A stretch of 64,000 nt of DNA, taken from NCBI RefSeq assembly GCF_002930645.1, contig NZ_PSNW01000003.1, positions 186,001-250,000 of the forward strand. The letters run 5' to 3'. The DNA is from Solimonas fluminis (GTDB lineage: Bacteria > Pseudomonadota > Gammaproteobacteria > Nevskiales > Nevskiaceae). Positions 7,740-16,218 of the stretch are shown here, piece by piece. The notes beneath the pieces are model-generated. The model did no database searches, was not told the origin of the DNA, and saw only the letters and a program-made list of their open reading frames with translations. A program made the translations under genes and the position numbers. How positions within the stretch are numbered: position 1 is the first letter of the stretch; each line of letters opens with the position of its first letter.

Positions 7740-7996
7740 CCCAAGGAGGAAGAGACCCGAAGCCCCTGCTGTTCCAGGTGGGCAGCCGCGAGATGCTGCT
7801 GGACGACTCCGTGCGTGCCGCCGCCCTCGCCGAAGCCGCCGGCGTCCCCGTGCAACTCGAGATCTGGCATCGCCTGCCGCACGTCTTCCAAGCCATGGCC
7901 ATCCTGCCGCAGGCGCGCGCCGCCACTGGAAGCATCGTGGAATTCATCCGGCGCCATGCCGGCTGGGAAGCAGATCACTCTTCGACGGCCTTGTAG
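7740..7996 (+). pseudogene. 3' remnant of an HSL-family alpha/beta-hydrolase (esterase/lipase) gene
   Basis: The frame reads PKPLLFQVGSREMLLDDSVR ... GVPVQLEIWHRLPHVFQAMA ... ATGSIVEFIRRHAGW. This is the C-terminal end of hormone-sensitive-lipase-family hydrolases, including the catalytic Asp region (LLDDS) and catalytic His (PHVFQ). Only about 80 residues remain. The N-terminal two thirds with the HGGG and GDSAGG motifs are absent because the lytic transglycosylase starts there on the other strand. A decayed or truncated gene, not a functional enzyme. Confidence 0.75.
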
Positions 7997-8113
7997 CCGC
8001 AGCCCGCCCCATCAGGAATGAGGATTCAGAGGGCCGCTTTCAGCCCAGAACAGCCCGCGGGATGCGGCAGCAGCCTGCTCCAATGCAGTCGTTCGCCATC
8101 CATCGCATACCGG

Positions 8114-8860
8114 TCAGGTCTTCGAGACGATTCGCTCGCCCAGCGCCGGCCACAATCGGAGGAGCAGCGGCAGGAAGCGCACCGCGCCGGGCCGGACCTC
8201 GGACCGGCCCTTGCGAGTCCCGGCCAGCGCCTGCGCCGCAACCTGCTTCGCGGGCAACTTCGGCACTTGCCGGTGCGCGACCGATGGGGTGTCGACCACG
8301 GGCGGCAGCAACTCGGTAACGGTGATTCCCAGGGGCGCGAGCTGTCGGCGCAGTGACTTGGAAAGACTGTGCAGCGCGGCCTTGGCGGCCGAATACAGCG
8401 GCGCACGAGTCGCGGGCGCCAGTGCATACCCGGAACTGACGACCAGGATGGCGGCCGGGTACGAGCGGCGCAGCAGCGGCAGGAACTCCGCAATCAGGTT
8501 CACCGCTCCCTCGGTGTTGCTGCGCAACTCCAGGGAAAGATCCAGGCCGGAAAGATCGGCGGTGAAATCGATCTCGCGCGAGCCGCCCGCGTTGCTGACG
8601 AGCAGGTGGACCGCGGGAACAGCCTCGGCAACCCGAGCGGCGAACTCGCGCACCGCGGCGCGGTCGGTGACGTCGCAGACGGCGGTGCCGATGCCGGGAA
8701 AGCCGAGCGTCAGGGCAGCCAGCTTCCCGGGGTCCCGGGCGCAGGTGAACACCGTCCAGCCCTCCGCATGCAGCTGGCTGACGATCGCCTTGCCGATGCC
8801 CGAAGAGCCACCGCTGACTACCGCAACACGTGCTGCCGAAACAGATTTCGATGCGTCCAT
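8114..8860 (-). CDS. Short-chain dehydrogenase/reductase
   Basis: The 248-aa protein has the Rossmann cofactor motif SGGSSGIGKA near residue 16, the NAGG motif near 90, a catalytic Ser in VVSSGYALAP and the YxxxK pair in YSAAKAAL near 156-160, all at classical SDR spacing. The C-terminal part resembles DltE-type SDRs. Substrate unknown. It is the last gene of a leftward operon whose other members suggest oxidation or reduction of an acyl-CoA or alicyclic intermediate. Confidence 0.93.
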   Translation of the reverse strand: MDASKSVSAARVAVVSGGSSGIGKAIVSQLHAEGWTVFTCARDPGKLAALTLGFPGIGTAVCDVTDRAAVREFAARVAEAVPAVHLLVSNAGGSREIDFTADLSGLDLSLELRSNTEGAVNLIAEFLPLLRRSYPAAILVVSSGYALAPATRAPLYSAAKAALHSLSKSLRRQLAPLGITVTELLPPVVDTPSVAHRQVPKLPAKQVAAQALAGTRKGRSEVRPGAVRFLPLLLRLWPALGERIVSKT

Positions 8861-8884
8861 GGGGAGGGTCCCGGTCGAATGGCT

Positions 8885-9376
8885 TCAGAGGTAGCGGCCC
8901 AGGAGCGGACGGGAGGCTGCGGCCTCCAGCTCCATCTGGCGCTGAAGATCACCGGCCACGAATCGTTCGATCGTGCCGCCGACCACGGGCAGGCTGCAAC
9001 GCACTTGCCAATCATGGCGCAGTTCGGTACCGGCCGGACAGCAGATCGCGCGCATTTCGCAGCGCAGCTCCACCGGCAGCCCTTCTAACTCGATCTCAAC
9101 CCTGCCGGCGCCTTCGGCGGCATCCCAATAATCCCTATGCTCAAGGGTAGAAACCGCCGGCACCAGCTTCTTGATCAGGGCCGGCACCGGAGCATCGCTT
9201 CGCATGGTCCGCCGGATCCGGATGTAAAACCTGCCGCCCGAATGGCTGTGCTCCAGGACCTCGCTGCTCAGCATCGCCATGGCCCGAAGCTTGTCCTGGT
9301 GAAAGGACAGATCAGTCATCGCCCGCAGCACTGCCCCTGGAGGGACCGGGTAAACGACGGAGATGGATTTCTTCAT
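8885..9376 (-). CDS. DUF2505 (SRPBCC-superfamily) protein
   Basis: The 163-aa product begins MKKSISVVYPVPPGAVLRAM and has the alternating strand pattern and C-terminal helix (TIERFVAGDLQRQMELEAAA) of DUF2505, a START/SRPBCC-like fold often found beside acyl-CoA metabolic genes. Its start codon overlaps the stop of the acyl-CoA synthetase gene (ATGA), indicating translational coupling. A lipid or hydrophobic-ligand binding role is a family-level inference only. Confidence 0.75.
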   Translation of the reverse strand: MKKSISVVYPVPPGAVLRAMTDLSFHQDKLRAMAMLSSEVLEHSHSGGRFYIRIRRTMRSDAPVPALIKKLVPAVSTLEHRDYWDAAEGAGRVEIELEGLPVELRCEMRAICCPAGTELRHDWQVRCSLPVVGGTIERFVAGDLQRQMELEAAASRPLLGRYL

Positions 9377-11325
9377 GCCTTGCCATTCAAGGTGAAGGGA
9401 AAGGGAAACTTGCCGAGGACCTGCCGCGCCGCTTCCGGGGATGCGTTGATTCCCAGCTGCACGTGAACCGTCAAACCCCGGGACTTGTCGTCGGCCACGG
9501 TGATCTGCAGGATCCCGACATCCGCCGCCCGCAGCGCGCCTTCCAGGGTTTCGCGGGTTTCCCGGTGCTTCAATGCCGGCTTGAAGATCTTGCCGACCGC
9601 CGTCAGCGGCATCTGCTCGATGATGCGGACATGCTTCGGCAACGCCGCACGCTCGGTGATTTCCCTTGTCAGGAACTCCAGAAGCTCGGCCTCGGAGGCG
9701 CTTGCGCCGCTCCGCAGCTGGACGTAGGCCACCGGGATTTCCCCGGCATGGGCGTCGGGCCGCCCCACCGCCGCCGCGATTTCGACCGCGGGATGCCGGT
9801 GCAAGGGCTCCTCGATGCTGAGCGGATCGATGTTGTGTCCGCCACGGATGATCAGTTCCTTCTTTCGACCCGTGAGATAGAAGTAACCCTCGCCGTCACG
9901 GCGTGCCAGGTCGCCGGTGTTCATCCAGCGCCGGCCGTCGCCGCAATCAATCCACAGTCCCTTGTTCTGCGTTTCCTCGCGGTAGCCGGCAAAGACGTTC
10001 GGGCCCGAGACCAACAGGACCCCCACTTCGCCATCGGCGCAGTCACGCTCGTAGCGGCCGTTCTCGTCCAGCAATACGGCTTTCATCGCTTGGCCCGGCA
10101 CGCGCAGGCCAATGGACCCGATCCGGCGGTCGCCGAGGGGCGGATTGACGCTGCTGACGCAGGTGGCTTCGGTCAGGCCGTAGCCCTCGAGGATCTTGAT
10201 GCCGGTCCGCTGCTGGAATCCGCGGAACACCTCGATCGGCATCGGCGCCGCGCCACAAAGGCCGTATTCCAGTGAACTGACGTCGCGGCTTCCGATCGGC
10301 ACCTGCAGCAGGCCCGCGTAGAGCGTCGGGACGCCGCTGAAGAAATTGACCCGGTGCCGCTCGATGACTTCCCAGAACCGCTGAACCAGGCCGGGCCCAC
10401 GGTAACCCTGCGGCGTCCCGAGGATCACATGGGCGCCGCGCGAGAACGGCAGCAACCCGGTCACCAGCACACCGTTGACATGGAACAGCGGCAATCCGCA
10501 GAAGGCGACCTTGCCCGGCCCGATGCCATCCCCGAGGAAGCGTCCGGCGCTCCAGGCGTTGGCGACCTCGTTGCGATGGCGCCGTACGGCAATCTTCGGA
10601 AGCCCCGTCGTGCCGCCGGTGCAGAAGTAGGACGACGTGTCATCGGGCGAGATCACACGCCCACTCGACAGTCGGGTGCCGTCCTGGCGCAGCACGCATC
10701 GGCCGAAGTCGTGGACCCGGAGCGCCTTCGGGATCGCCTTGCGCACGCCTCGCAGGCCATGCAGCCGGTATTCCTCGCGCTTCTGCAGCAGACGGGCCAC
10801 CGGGGCCTTGGCGCCTCGAACCCGGTCCGCCAGATTGACCAGTACCAGATGTTTCAGGCTGGGCAGCTTGCCGAGAATGCTCGACACCTTGGGCCACAGG
10901 TCCGTACCCGGGAATGGCGCGAGAGTGACCAGGATGCTGGCGCCGGCAGCGTTCAGAAGCTCCGCGATCGCCGGAGCCTCCAGCAGGGGGTTGATGGCGA
11001 AGACGATGCCCGTGGCCTCGCCGCCCCAGATGACGAAGTGGGTCTCGGGCAGGTTCGGCAGTACAAAGGCGATGACCGTGTCCTTCGTCGCTCCCAGCTG
11101 GTGGAAGAAATTGGCGGTCCGGTTGATTCCCATCATCAAGGAGCGATAGGACCAGACCTGTGGCTTGCGATGCTCGTCGGTGGTGAGAAAGAAGCTCAGC
11201 GCCGGTGCGGCGGGATCGACTCCGGCTCCCCGGCGGATCATCTCGTAGGTGCTGTGCGGAAGGTCGGCGGGCAGGCCGGCAGCCTCGATGCTCTCGACAT
11301 CGGCGAGCGTCGCGATACCGTCCAT
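9373..11325 (-). CDS. AMP-forming acyl-CoA synthetase
   Basis: The 650-aa protein carries the ANL-superfamily motifs: phosphate loop SSYFCTGGTTGLPK (about residue 230), GYGLTEATCVSS (about 390), NTGDLARRDGEGYFYLTGRK (about 470) and the catalytic Lys near the C-terminus in LTAVGKIFK. It would activate a carboxylic acid to its CoA thioester through an acyl-adenylate. About 60 residues follow the usual end, longer than common family members. It sits 5 bases after the FAH-family gene in one operon. Confidence 0.93.
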   Translation of the reverse strand: MDGIATLADVESIEAAGLPADLPHSTYEMIRRGAGVDPAAPALSFFLTTDEHRKPQVWSYRSLMMGINRTANFFHQLGATKDTVIAFVLPNLPETHFVIWGGEATGIVFAINPLLEAPAIAELLNAAGASILVTLAPFPGTDLWPKVSSILGKLPSLKHLVLVNLADRVRGAKAPVARLLQKREEYRLHGLRGVRKAIPKALRVHDFGRCVLRQDGTRLSSGRVISPDDTSSYFCTGGTTGLPKIAVRRHRNEVANAWSAGRFLGDGIGPGKVAFCGLPLFHVNGVLVTGLLPFSRGAHVILGTPQGYRGPGLVQRFWEVIERHRVNFFSGVPTLYAGLLQVPIGSRDVSSLEYGLCGAAPMPIEVFRGFQQRTGIKILEGYGLTEATCVSSVNPPLGDRRIGSIGLRVPGQAMKAVLLDENGRYERDCADGEVGVLLVSGPNVFAGYREETQNKGLWIDCGDGRRWMNTGDLARRDGEGYFYLTGRKKELIIRGGHNIDPLSIEEPLHRHPAVEIAAAVGRPDAHAGEIPVAYVQLRSGASASEAELLEFLTREITERAALPKHVRIIEQMPLTAVGKIFKPALKHRETRETLEGALRAADVGILQITVADDKSRGLTVHVQLGINASPEAARQVLGKFPFPFTLNGKA

Positions 11326-11330
11326 GGTGA

Positions 11331-12452
11331 TCAGGCTCCGGCGACGATGCGGTTGCGTTGCACACCCAGGTCGACCCGGCCATCCGCGCTGCGGATGCTC
11401 GCCTCGACCACGTCACCCGGCTTCAGGTATTGGGTGCGTTTGGACTGCACCTTGAAGAAAATCTCCCACTTCTTCCTTTCCGGCAGCAGGGCGCCGATCC
11501 GCTGCTTGGCCGGCGAGGGCACGGAGAGCGCGCATCCCGCCGGCGTGCCGGTGGCGATGAGGTCACCGGGCTCGAAGTCCTGCACCTGCGAGAGCTCCGT
11601 CAAGGTCTCGGCGGGGCCGTAGACCAGGTTGGCCGTGCTGTCCTGCTGGCGCGTCTCGCCGTTGACCGTCAGCTTGAGTTGCAGTTCCTTCAGCACGCCG
11701 ATGTTGCCGGCGTCGAGCAGGGTGATGTGCGGTCCCACCGGGCCAAAGGTACGGAAGCTCTTGCCCTTGTAGAACTGCATCTGCGGGATCTGCACGTCGC
11801 GGGCGGAGTAGTCGTTGACGATGACGGCGCCGGCGATGTACTCGTGCAGGTTGGCATCGGTCACCTTGACCGGGCCGCGGATCGCCTTGCGGATGATCAG
11901 GCCGAGCTCGATCTCATAGTCCAGGAACTGGACCATGCTGGGGCGGATGACATCCGTGTTCGCCGGCGAGATGCAGCTCTGCGCCTTGGTGAAGATCATG
12001 TTGTAGGTCTTCACATCCGGGTCCATGCCCGACTCGATCATGTGCTGGCGATAGTTGGCGCCCTGGCAGACGAACTGCTGGTTCTCGGTCACCGGCGACA
12101 GCAGTCGGACCTCGGAAAGCGCCAGTGTGCCGCCGTCGAGCCCCTTCAACGACAGTCCGGCGCTGATGAGAGCGCCCGTGGTCGGGAATTCTCCCGGAAT
12201 GGGCGTGATGAGATTGCTGCGGATAGCGCCCCATTGGGCACGGTTCTGATGCTCGAAGCGGACGATGTTGACAGGCATGGCGGGGACTCTGGAGGCGGAT
12301 GGAAGATCCGGGCGTGGATCGGAACGGATGGTGGAATCTGGGAATGCGGCTTCGGCAGGCACGACGACCGGGGCGGCGCCACATGCGACAGCGGCCGCAG
12401 CGCCTGCCTTCAGCAGCCGGCGGCGCGTGGGATCATGCGAGGCAGAGCTCAT
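11331..12452 (-). CDS. Fumarylacetoacetate hydrolase-family enzyme with a Tat-type signal
   Basis: The C-terminal about 280 of 373 residues form an FAH domain: metal ligands are expected in FLDYEIELGLII and NDYSARDVQ, with GDLIATGTPAGCA and LKPGDVVEASI near the end. Family members cleave C-C bonds of dioxo acids or act as hydratases/decarboxylases, typically after ring cleavage. Unusually, the N-terminus carries a twin-arginine leader (TRRRLLKAGAAAAVACGAAP, about 9-28), which suggests export to the periplasm; most FAH enzymes are cytosolic. An internal Met (MPVNIVRFE, near residue 59) could start a cytosolic form. Confidence 0.88.
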   Translation of the reverse strand: MSSASHDPTRRRLLKAGAAAAVACGAAPVVVPAEAAFPDSTIRSDPRPDLPSASRVPAMPVNIVRFEHQNRAQWGAIRSNLITPIPGEFPTTGALISAGLSLKGLDGGTLALSEVRLLSPVTENQQFVCQGANYRQHMIESGMDPDVKTYNMIFTKAQSCISPANTDVIRPSMVQFLDYEIELGLIIRKAIRGPVKVTDANLHEYIAGAVIVNDYSARDVQIPQMQFYKGKSFRTFGPVGPHITLLDAGNIGVLKELQLKLTVNGETRQQDSTANLVYGPAETLTELSQVQDFEPGDLIATGTPAGCALSVPSPAKQRIGALLPERKKWEIFFKVQSKRTQYLKPGDVVEASIRSADGRVDLGVQRNRIVAGA

Positions 12453-12467
12453 CGGGCCGGGTCGCTG

Positions 12468-13556
12468 TCAGCCGAACAGCTTGGCCAGGGTGACCAGCTT
12501 GCCGACCGACAAGTCCGGGCTGCGGCGCAGGTTTCGGATCAGCGCCGCGATATTGGCGGGCGTCATCTTCGGCTTGGTGAAACTCGACGGCATCACCGGC
12601 CCCCATTGGGCCATGGCCTCCCGGCTCACCGGGTGATGACCCGTCGGGCGATCAGCGGTGAAAAGATCGCCGTCGCAATAGTGCTCATGCTTGTCGCCCC
12701 AGGGGTCCTGCCAATAGTCGAAGATCTGGCTGCCCAGGATATGGCGCCCGATCCCCCATGCGTGCCGCCATCCGCGTTCACGCAGGACGCGCTGGCCCAT
12801 GCCGACCGCATCGGCATCGACCACCTCGAAGGCACTGTGGCTGTACATCGGCGCGAAGCCCTGGGCCATGGCCAGGGTGTGATGGTCGGCCGGCGTATCG
12901 CCGAGGTCGAGACGGAAGAAGGTCACCGCCGGCGAGCCGTCGGGCAGTAGCTGGACATCGCTGGGAATCAGGCCGAAATGCTGCGTGTACCAGGCGCTGG
13001 TGGCCTGGTAGTCGGCCACCTCGATCACCACATGTCCCAGGCGCAGGACATCGGGCGGCTGCGCGGCCGGGCGCTGCGTCGCGTTGACGCGCCGGCGGTC
13101 GCCGGCCAGGTTGAAGTAGATCGGATCGCGGTGAGGCAGTTCATCGACCTGGCTCTGCTCCGCGACCACCTCGACCCTGAAGCCGGAAGGGTCCGTGAGG
13201 TCCAGGACGTACCCACCCCCAGGATAGGTCATGGAGCGGATCGCTCCAGCTCCGGGCAGCCGGGCCAGCCGCTCCAGGTCGGCATGACCCGACACCAGGA
13301 GGCCGAAGCCGCGGAATCGCGCCTGGGGACCGCGATGCACGCGGTAGCAATACGGCGACGGACCGGTGCCCCGCATGAACAGCAGGTCTTCCGTGCGGCT
13401 GGCCCGGTGCAGCCCGAAGTCCGCCAGGAACTGCTCGGCGCGCTGCAGGTCGGGCCTCTCGAAGATCAGGTACGCCAAGGCCTGGGCTTTCACGGTCGGG
13501 GAGGGATGCCGCGCCGGTTGAGGCGTGGTCATGAGGCTGGAGTCCGTCTGGGTCAT
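12468..13556 (-). CDS. VOC-family extradiol ring-cleavage dioxygenase
   Basis: The ATG at 13556 has an AAGGTGG site at good spacing; the product is 362 aa with two glyoxalase/VOC modules (about 30-140 and 175-300). Candidate iron ligands are the His in LGHVVIEV, the His in HHTLAMAQG and the Glu in GDKHEHYCD, an arrangement typical of type I extradiol dioxygenases with two domains. It would open a catecholic ring in the meta position. It is the first gene of the leftward operon and is divergent from the acyltransferase gene, with a putative regulatory site between. Confidence 0.85.
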   Translation of the reverse strand: MTQTDSSLMTTPQPARHPSPTVKAQALAYLIFERPDLQRAEQFLADFGLHRASRTEDLLFMRGTGPSPYCYRVHRGPQARFRGFGLLVSGHADLERLARLPGAGAIRSMTYPGGGYVLDLTDPSGFRVEVVAEQSQVDELPHRDPIYFNLAGDRRRVNATQRPAAQPPDVLRLGHVVIEVADYQATSAWYTQHFGLIPSDVQLLPDGSPAVTFFRLDLGDTPADHHTLAMAQGFAPMYSHSAFEVVDADAVGMGQRVLRERGWRHAWGIGRHILGSQIFDYWQDPWGDKHEHYCDGDLFTADRPTGHHPVSREAMAQWGPVMPSSFTKPKMTPANIAALIRNLRRSPDLSVGKLVTLAKLFG

Positions 13557-13590
13557 GGGAAAGGCCACCTTAGGGATATCTGATGATGAA

Positions 13591-13616
13591 TTTATCTATA
13601 ACTGATAAACTTGTCA
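13591..13616. promoter_or_regulatory. Putative TetR operator in the divergent catabolic promoter
   Basis: TTTATC and GATAAA form an inverted repeat (13591-13609), and the minus strand reads TGACAAGTTTATCAGT across 13601-13616. The same TGACA-N4/5-TATCAG arrangement occurs before the TetR gene (18858) and before the PhyH gene (19805). Position between two divergent operons and recurrence near the regulator suggest a shared operator; this is an inference. Confidence 0.5.
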
Positions 13617-13681
13617 AATATGGTGAAGATATCTATGATGATCGCCGTTCGCCCACTATTCGGGCTTGAAGAGATGCCCCG

Positions 13682-14539
13682 ATGGCCGCCCCGGCACCCG
13701 CTGAATTGCCCCCTTTCGATCCCCCGTCGCCCAGGCAGATGCGGCGGTCCTTCGCCCTGCCGCGGCGCTGGTTCTACCCGGAGTTTCTCGGGCTCTGGGA
13801 ACTGGATCTGAAGCGGCCGGCCCTGTTTGTCGGCAATCACACGCTGTTCGGATTGACCGACGCGCCGCTGATGATCGAGCACCTCTACACGCAGTACGGC
13901 GTGATGCTGCGCGGCCTGGGCGACCGCGGGCATTTCCAGGTTCCGTACTGGGGGCCCTTCCTGGAACGCAACGGCATGGTCCTTGGCACGCCGGAGAATT
14001 GCGCCGCGCTGATGCGCCAGGGCCAGCACGTGCTGGTGTTCCCAGGCGGCGGACGCGAAGTCATGCGGCGCAAGGGCGAGGCTTACCGCCTGATCTGGAA
14101 ACAGCGCGCCGGCTTCGCCCGCATGGCCATCGAACACGGCTACGACATCATTCCCTTCGGTTCGGTCGGCCCGGACGAGAGCTATCGCATCCTGCTCGAC
14201 GCCGACGACGTGCAGAACTCGGCGGCCTGGCGCTGGCTGGCGAAGCGGTTTCCGCTCGATGAGATGACCCGCGGCGGCGACATGATCCCGCCGATCCCGC
14301 GCGGGCTCGGGCTCACCATCCTGCCGCGCCCGCAGCGCTACTACTTCGGCTTCGGTCCGCGCATTCCCACTGAACACCTCCAGGGCCGCCAGGGCGACAA
14401 GGACGTCGTCTGGGCCGTGCGCGAGCAGGTCGCCAAAGCGGTCGAGAGCCAGATCCAGCGCCTGCTGAGCTATCGCTCCGAGGACCGGCTGCAGAACTGG
14501 AGCCTGCTGCGGCGGTGGCTGGCTCCGCTGCAGGTCTGA
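13682..14539 (+). CDS. Lysophospholipid/diacylglycerol acyltransferase-like protein (PlsC superfamily)
   Basis: The 285-aa product has the acyltransferase block I as GNHTLFGLTDAPLM (about residues 51-64; H-x6-D, the variant found in the MGAT/DGAT-like subgroup), block III as LVFPGGGREVMRRKGEAYRL (about 119-138) and a following VGPDESY. Such enzymes transfer an acyl group from acyl-CoA to a glycerolipid or other alcohol. It begins the rightward arm of the catabolic cluster. The actual acceptor cannot be told from sequence. Confidence 0.85.
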   Translation: MAAPAPAELPPFDPPSPRQMRRSFALPRRWFYPEFLGLWELDLKRPALFVGNHTLFGLTDAPLMIEHLYTQYGVMLRGLGDRGHFQVPYWGPFLERNGMVLGTPENCAALMRQGQHVLVFPGGGREVMRRKGEAYRLIWKQRAGFARMAIEHGYDIIPFGSVGPDESYRILLDADDVQNSAAWRWLAKRFPLDEMTRGGDMIPPIPRGLGLTILPRPQRYYFGFGPRIPTEHLQGRQGDKDVVWAVREQVAKAVESQIQRLLSYRSEDRLQNWSLLRRWLAPLQV

Positions 14540-14571
14540 CCGCTTTCACTTCCTCTTTCTTCAGGAACTCC

Positions 14572-16218
14572 ATGAACCCATCATCCCAGGCGACGCCGGC
14601 GTCGCTGCCCGAGAGAGTCTCTGTCCTGGTCACGGGTTACGGGCCCGTCGGCGCCGCCATCGCCTGCCTGCTCGGCCGCTACGGAGTGCATGCACTGGTC
14701 ATCGACAAGGCCAGCGACATCCTGCTGCACCCGCGCGCGATCGCGCTGGACAACGAAGCGCTGCGCATCCTGCAGATGGTCGGCCTGGACGAGCAGGCCT
14801 TCGAACGGGTGGCCATTCCCGAGGTCCGCATGCATTCTCCCTATGTCGGACAGTTCGGGCGGGTGAACAGCACCGGGTCGATCGACGGCCACGCCAAGCT
14901 GGTGACGTTCTTCCAGCCGGACCTGGAAAGGGCCTTGCGCCGACAGCTTGGCGTCCTGCCTACCGTCCGGACCGCCGGTGGCGTCGAGCTGCTCGATTTC
15001 GTCGAGGAAGCTGGCGCGGTGCGGGCGCGGGTCCGGGATGCCTCGGGGGTCGAGCGCGAGATTCTGGCCGACTTCCTGGTGGGTGCCGACGGCGCCAACT
15101 CCTTCGTCCGCCGCAAGATCGGCCAGGACTTCGGTGGAGAGACCTACCCCGAGGACTGGCTGATCGTGGACGGCCGCAATGTCCCGAAACCCATCGATCA
15201 CATCGAGTTCATCTGCGACCCGAACAGGCCGATTCCCCACATGCCGGCACCGGGCCAGCGCGAGCGCTGGGAATTCATGCTGGCACCGGGCGAAACCCGT
15301 GAGCAGATGGAGACCGACGAACGCATTGCCGGCCTGCTCGCGCCCTGGGGCCGCCTGGACCAGATCACCGTCGAGCGCCGGGCGGTCTACCGCTTTCATG
15401 CCCGCTGCTGCGACCAATTCCAGAAGGGCCGCGTCTTCCTCGCCGGCGACGCCGCGCACATCACGCCGCCCTTCGTGGGCCAAGGGCTGGTCGCTGGGCT
15501 GCGCGATGCCGCCAACCTGAGCTGGAAACTTGCAGCGGTGGTCCATGGCAGGGCTGAACCCGGCATCCTGTCGACCTACGACCAGGAACGCCGCCCGCAC
15601 GCGCGCGCCATGATCGGCCTGGCCAAGCTGATGGGCCGCATGGTGATGCCGCGCAACGCCGTTGTCGCGCTGCTGACGCATGGCACCGTGCGGCTGCTGC
15701 GCCTGATCCCGCCGCTGAGGAACTTCATCGACGACCTGGGCATCAAGCCGAAGAACCAATTCGCCAAGGGACTGTTCGTGCGCGGTCGCGCCCGGCTGAA
15801 GCGCGGCGGCCAGATTCCCCAAGGCTGGATCCGGCGTTCCAATGGCGAAATCGGCCTGAGCGATGCCGCGCTGGACGGGGGCCTCACGCTCGTGGGCTTC
15901 GGCGTGGACCCTCAGACCCTGCTCGCTACCTCGCAGCGGCAAGCCTGGGAGGCGGCCGGCGGCCAGTACCTCCAGGCCTGCCATCGCAGCCAGTCGCTGC
16001 ACCGTGGCCCCCATGCCGTCGAAGACCTCGATGGGGCGCTGATTCCGGGCGCCGCGCCCTTCGGCTGGATCGCCGTCGTGCGGCCTGATCGCGTCGTCCT
16101 GCACGATGGTCCATCCACGGATGCGATCCGCATCGTGGAGGAGTCGCTGTCGTTGCTGCGAGGCCGCGCCCCCCTGATTTCCCGCCAACCGCAGAGCCGG
16201 GGGGACTCCCACGCATGA
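14572..16218 (+). CDS. FAD-dependent aromatic hydroxylase, MhpA-like
   Basis: From the ATG at 14572 the protein is 548 aa. It has the FAD Rossmann motif GYGPVG (residues 22-27), the DG motif region FLVGADGANSFVRRKIG (about 165-180) and the second FAD motif GRVFLAGDAAHITPPFVGQG (about 285-305), all typical of class A flavin monooxygenases close to MhpA (3-(3-hydroxyphenyl)propionate hydroxylase). It could ortho-hydroxylate a phenolic substrate, supplying a catechol for the extradiol dioxygenase. Its stop overlaps the start of the DUF1302 gene by ATGA. Confidence 0.9.
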   Translation: MNPSSQATPASLPERVSVLVTGYGPVGAAIACLLGRYGVHALVIDKASDILLHPRAIALDNEALRILQMVGLDEQAFERVAIPEVRMHSPYVGQFGRVNSTGSIDGHAKLVTFFQPDLERALRRQLGVLPTVRTAGGVELLDFVEEAGAVRARVRDASGVEREILADFLVGADGANSFVRRKIGQDFGGETYPEDWLIVDGRNVPKPIDHIEFICDPNRPIPHMPAPGQRERWEFMLAPGETREQMETDERIAGLLAPWGRLDQITVERRAVYRFHARCCDQFQKGRVFLAGDAAHITPPFVGQGLVAGLRDAANLSWKLAAVVHGRAEPGILSTYDQERRPHARAMIGLAKLMGRMVMPRNAVVALLTHGTVRLLRLIPPLRNFIDDLGIKPKNQFAKGLFVRGRARLKRGGQIPQGWIRRSNGEIGLSDAALDGGLTLVGFGVDPQTLLATSQRQAWEAAGGQYLQACHRSQSLHRGPHAVEDLDGALIPGAAPFGWIAVVRPDRVVLHDGPSTDAIRIVEESLSLLRGRAPLISRQPQSRGDSHA

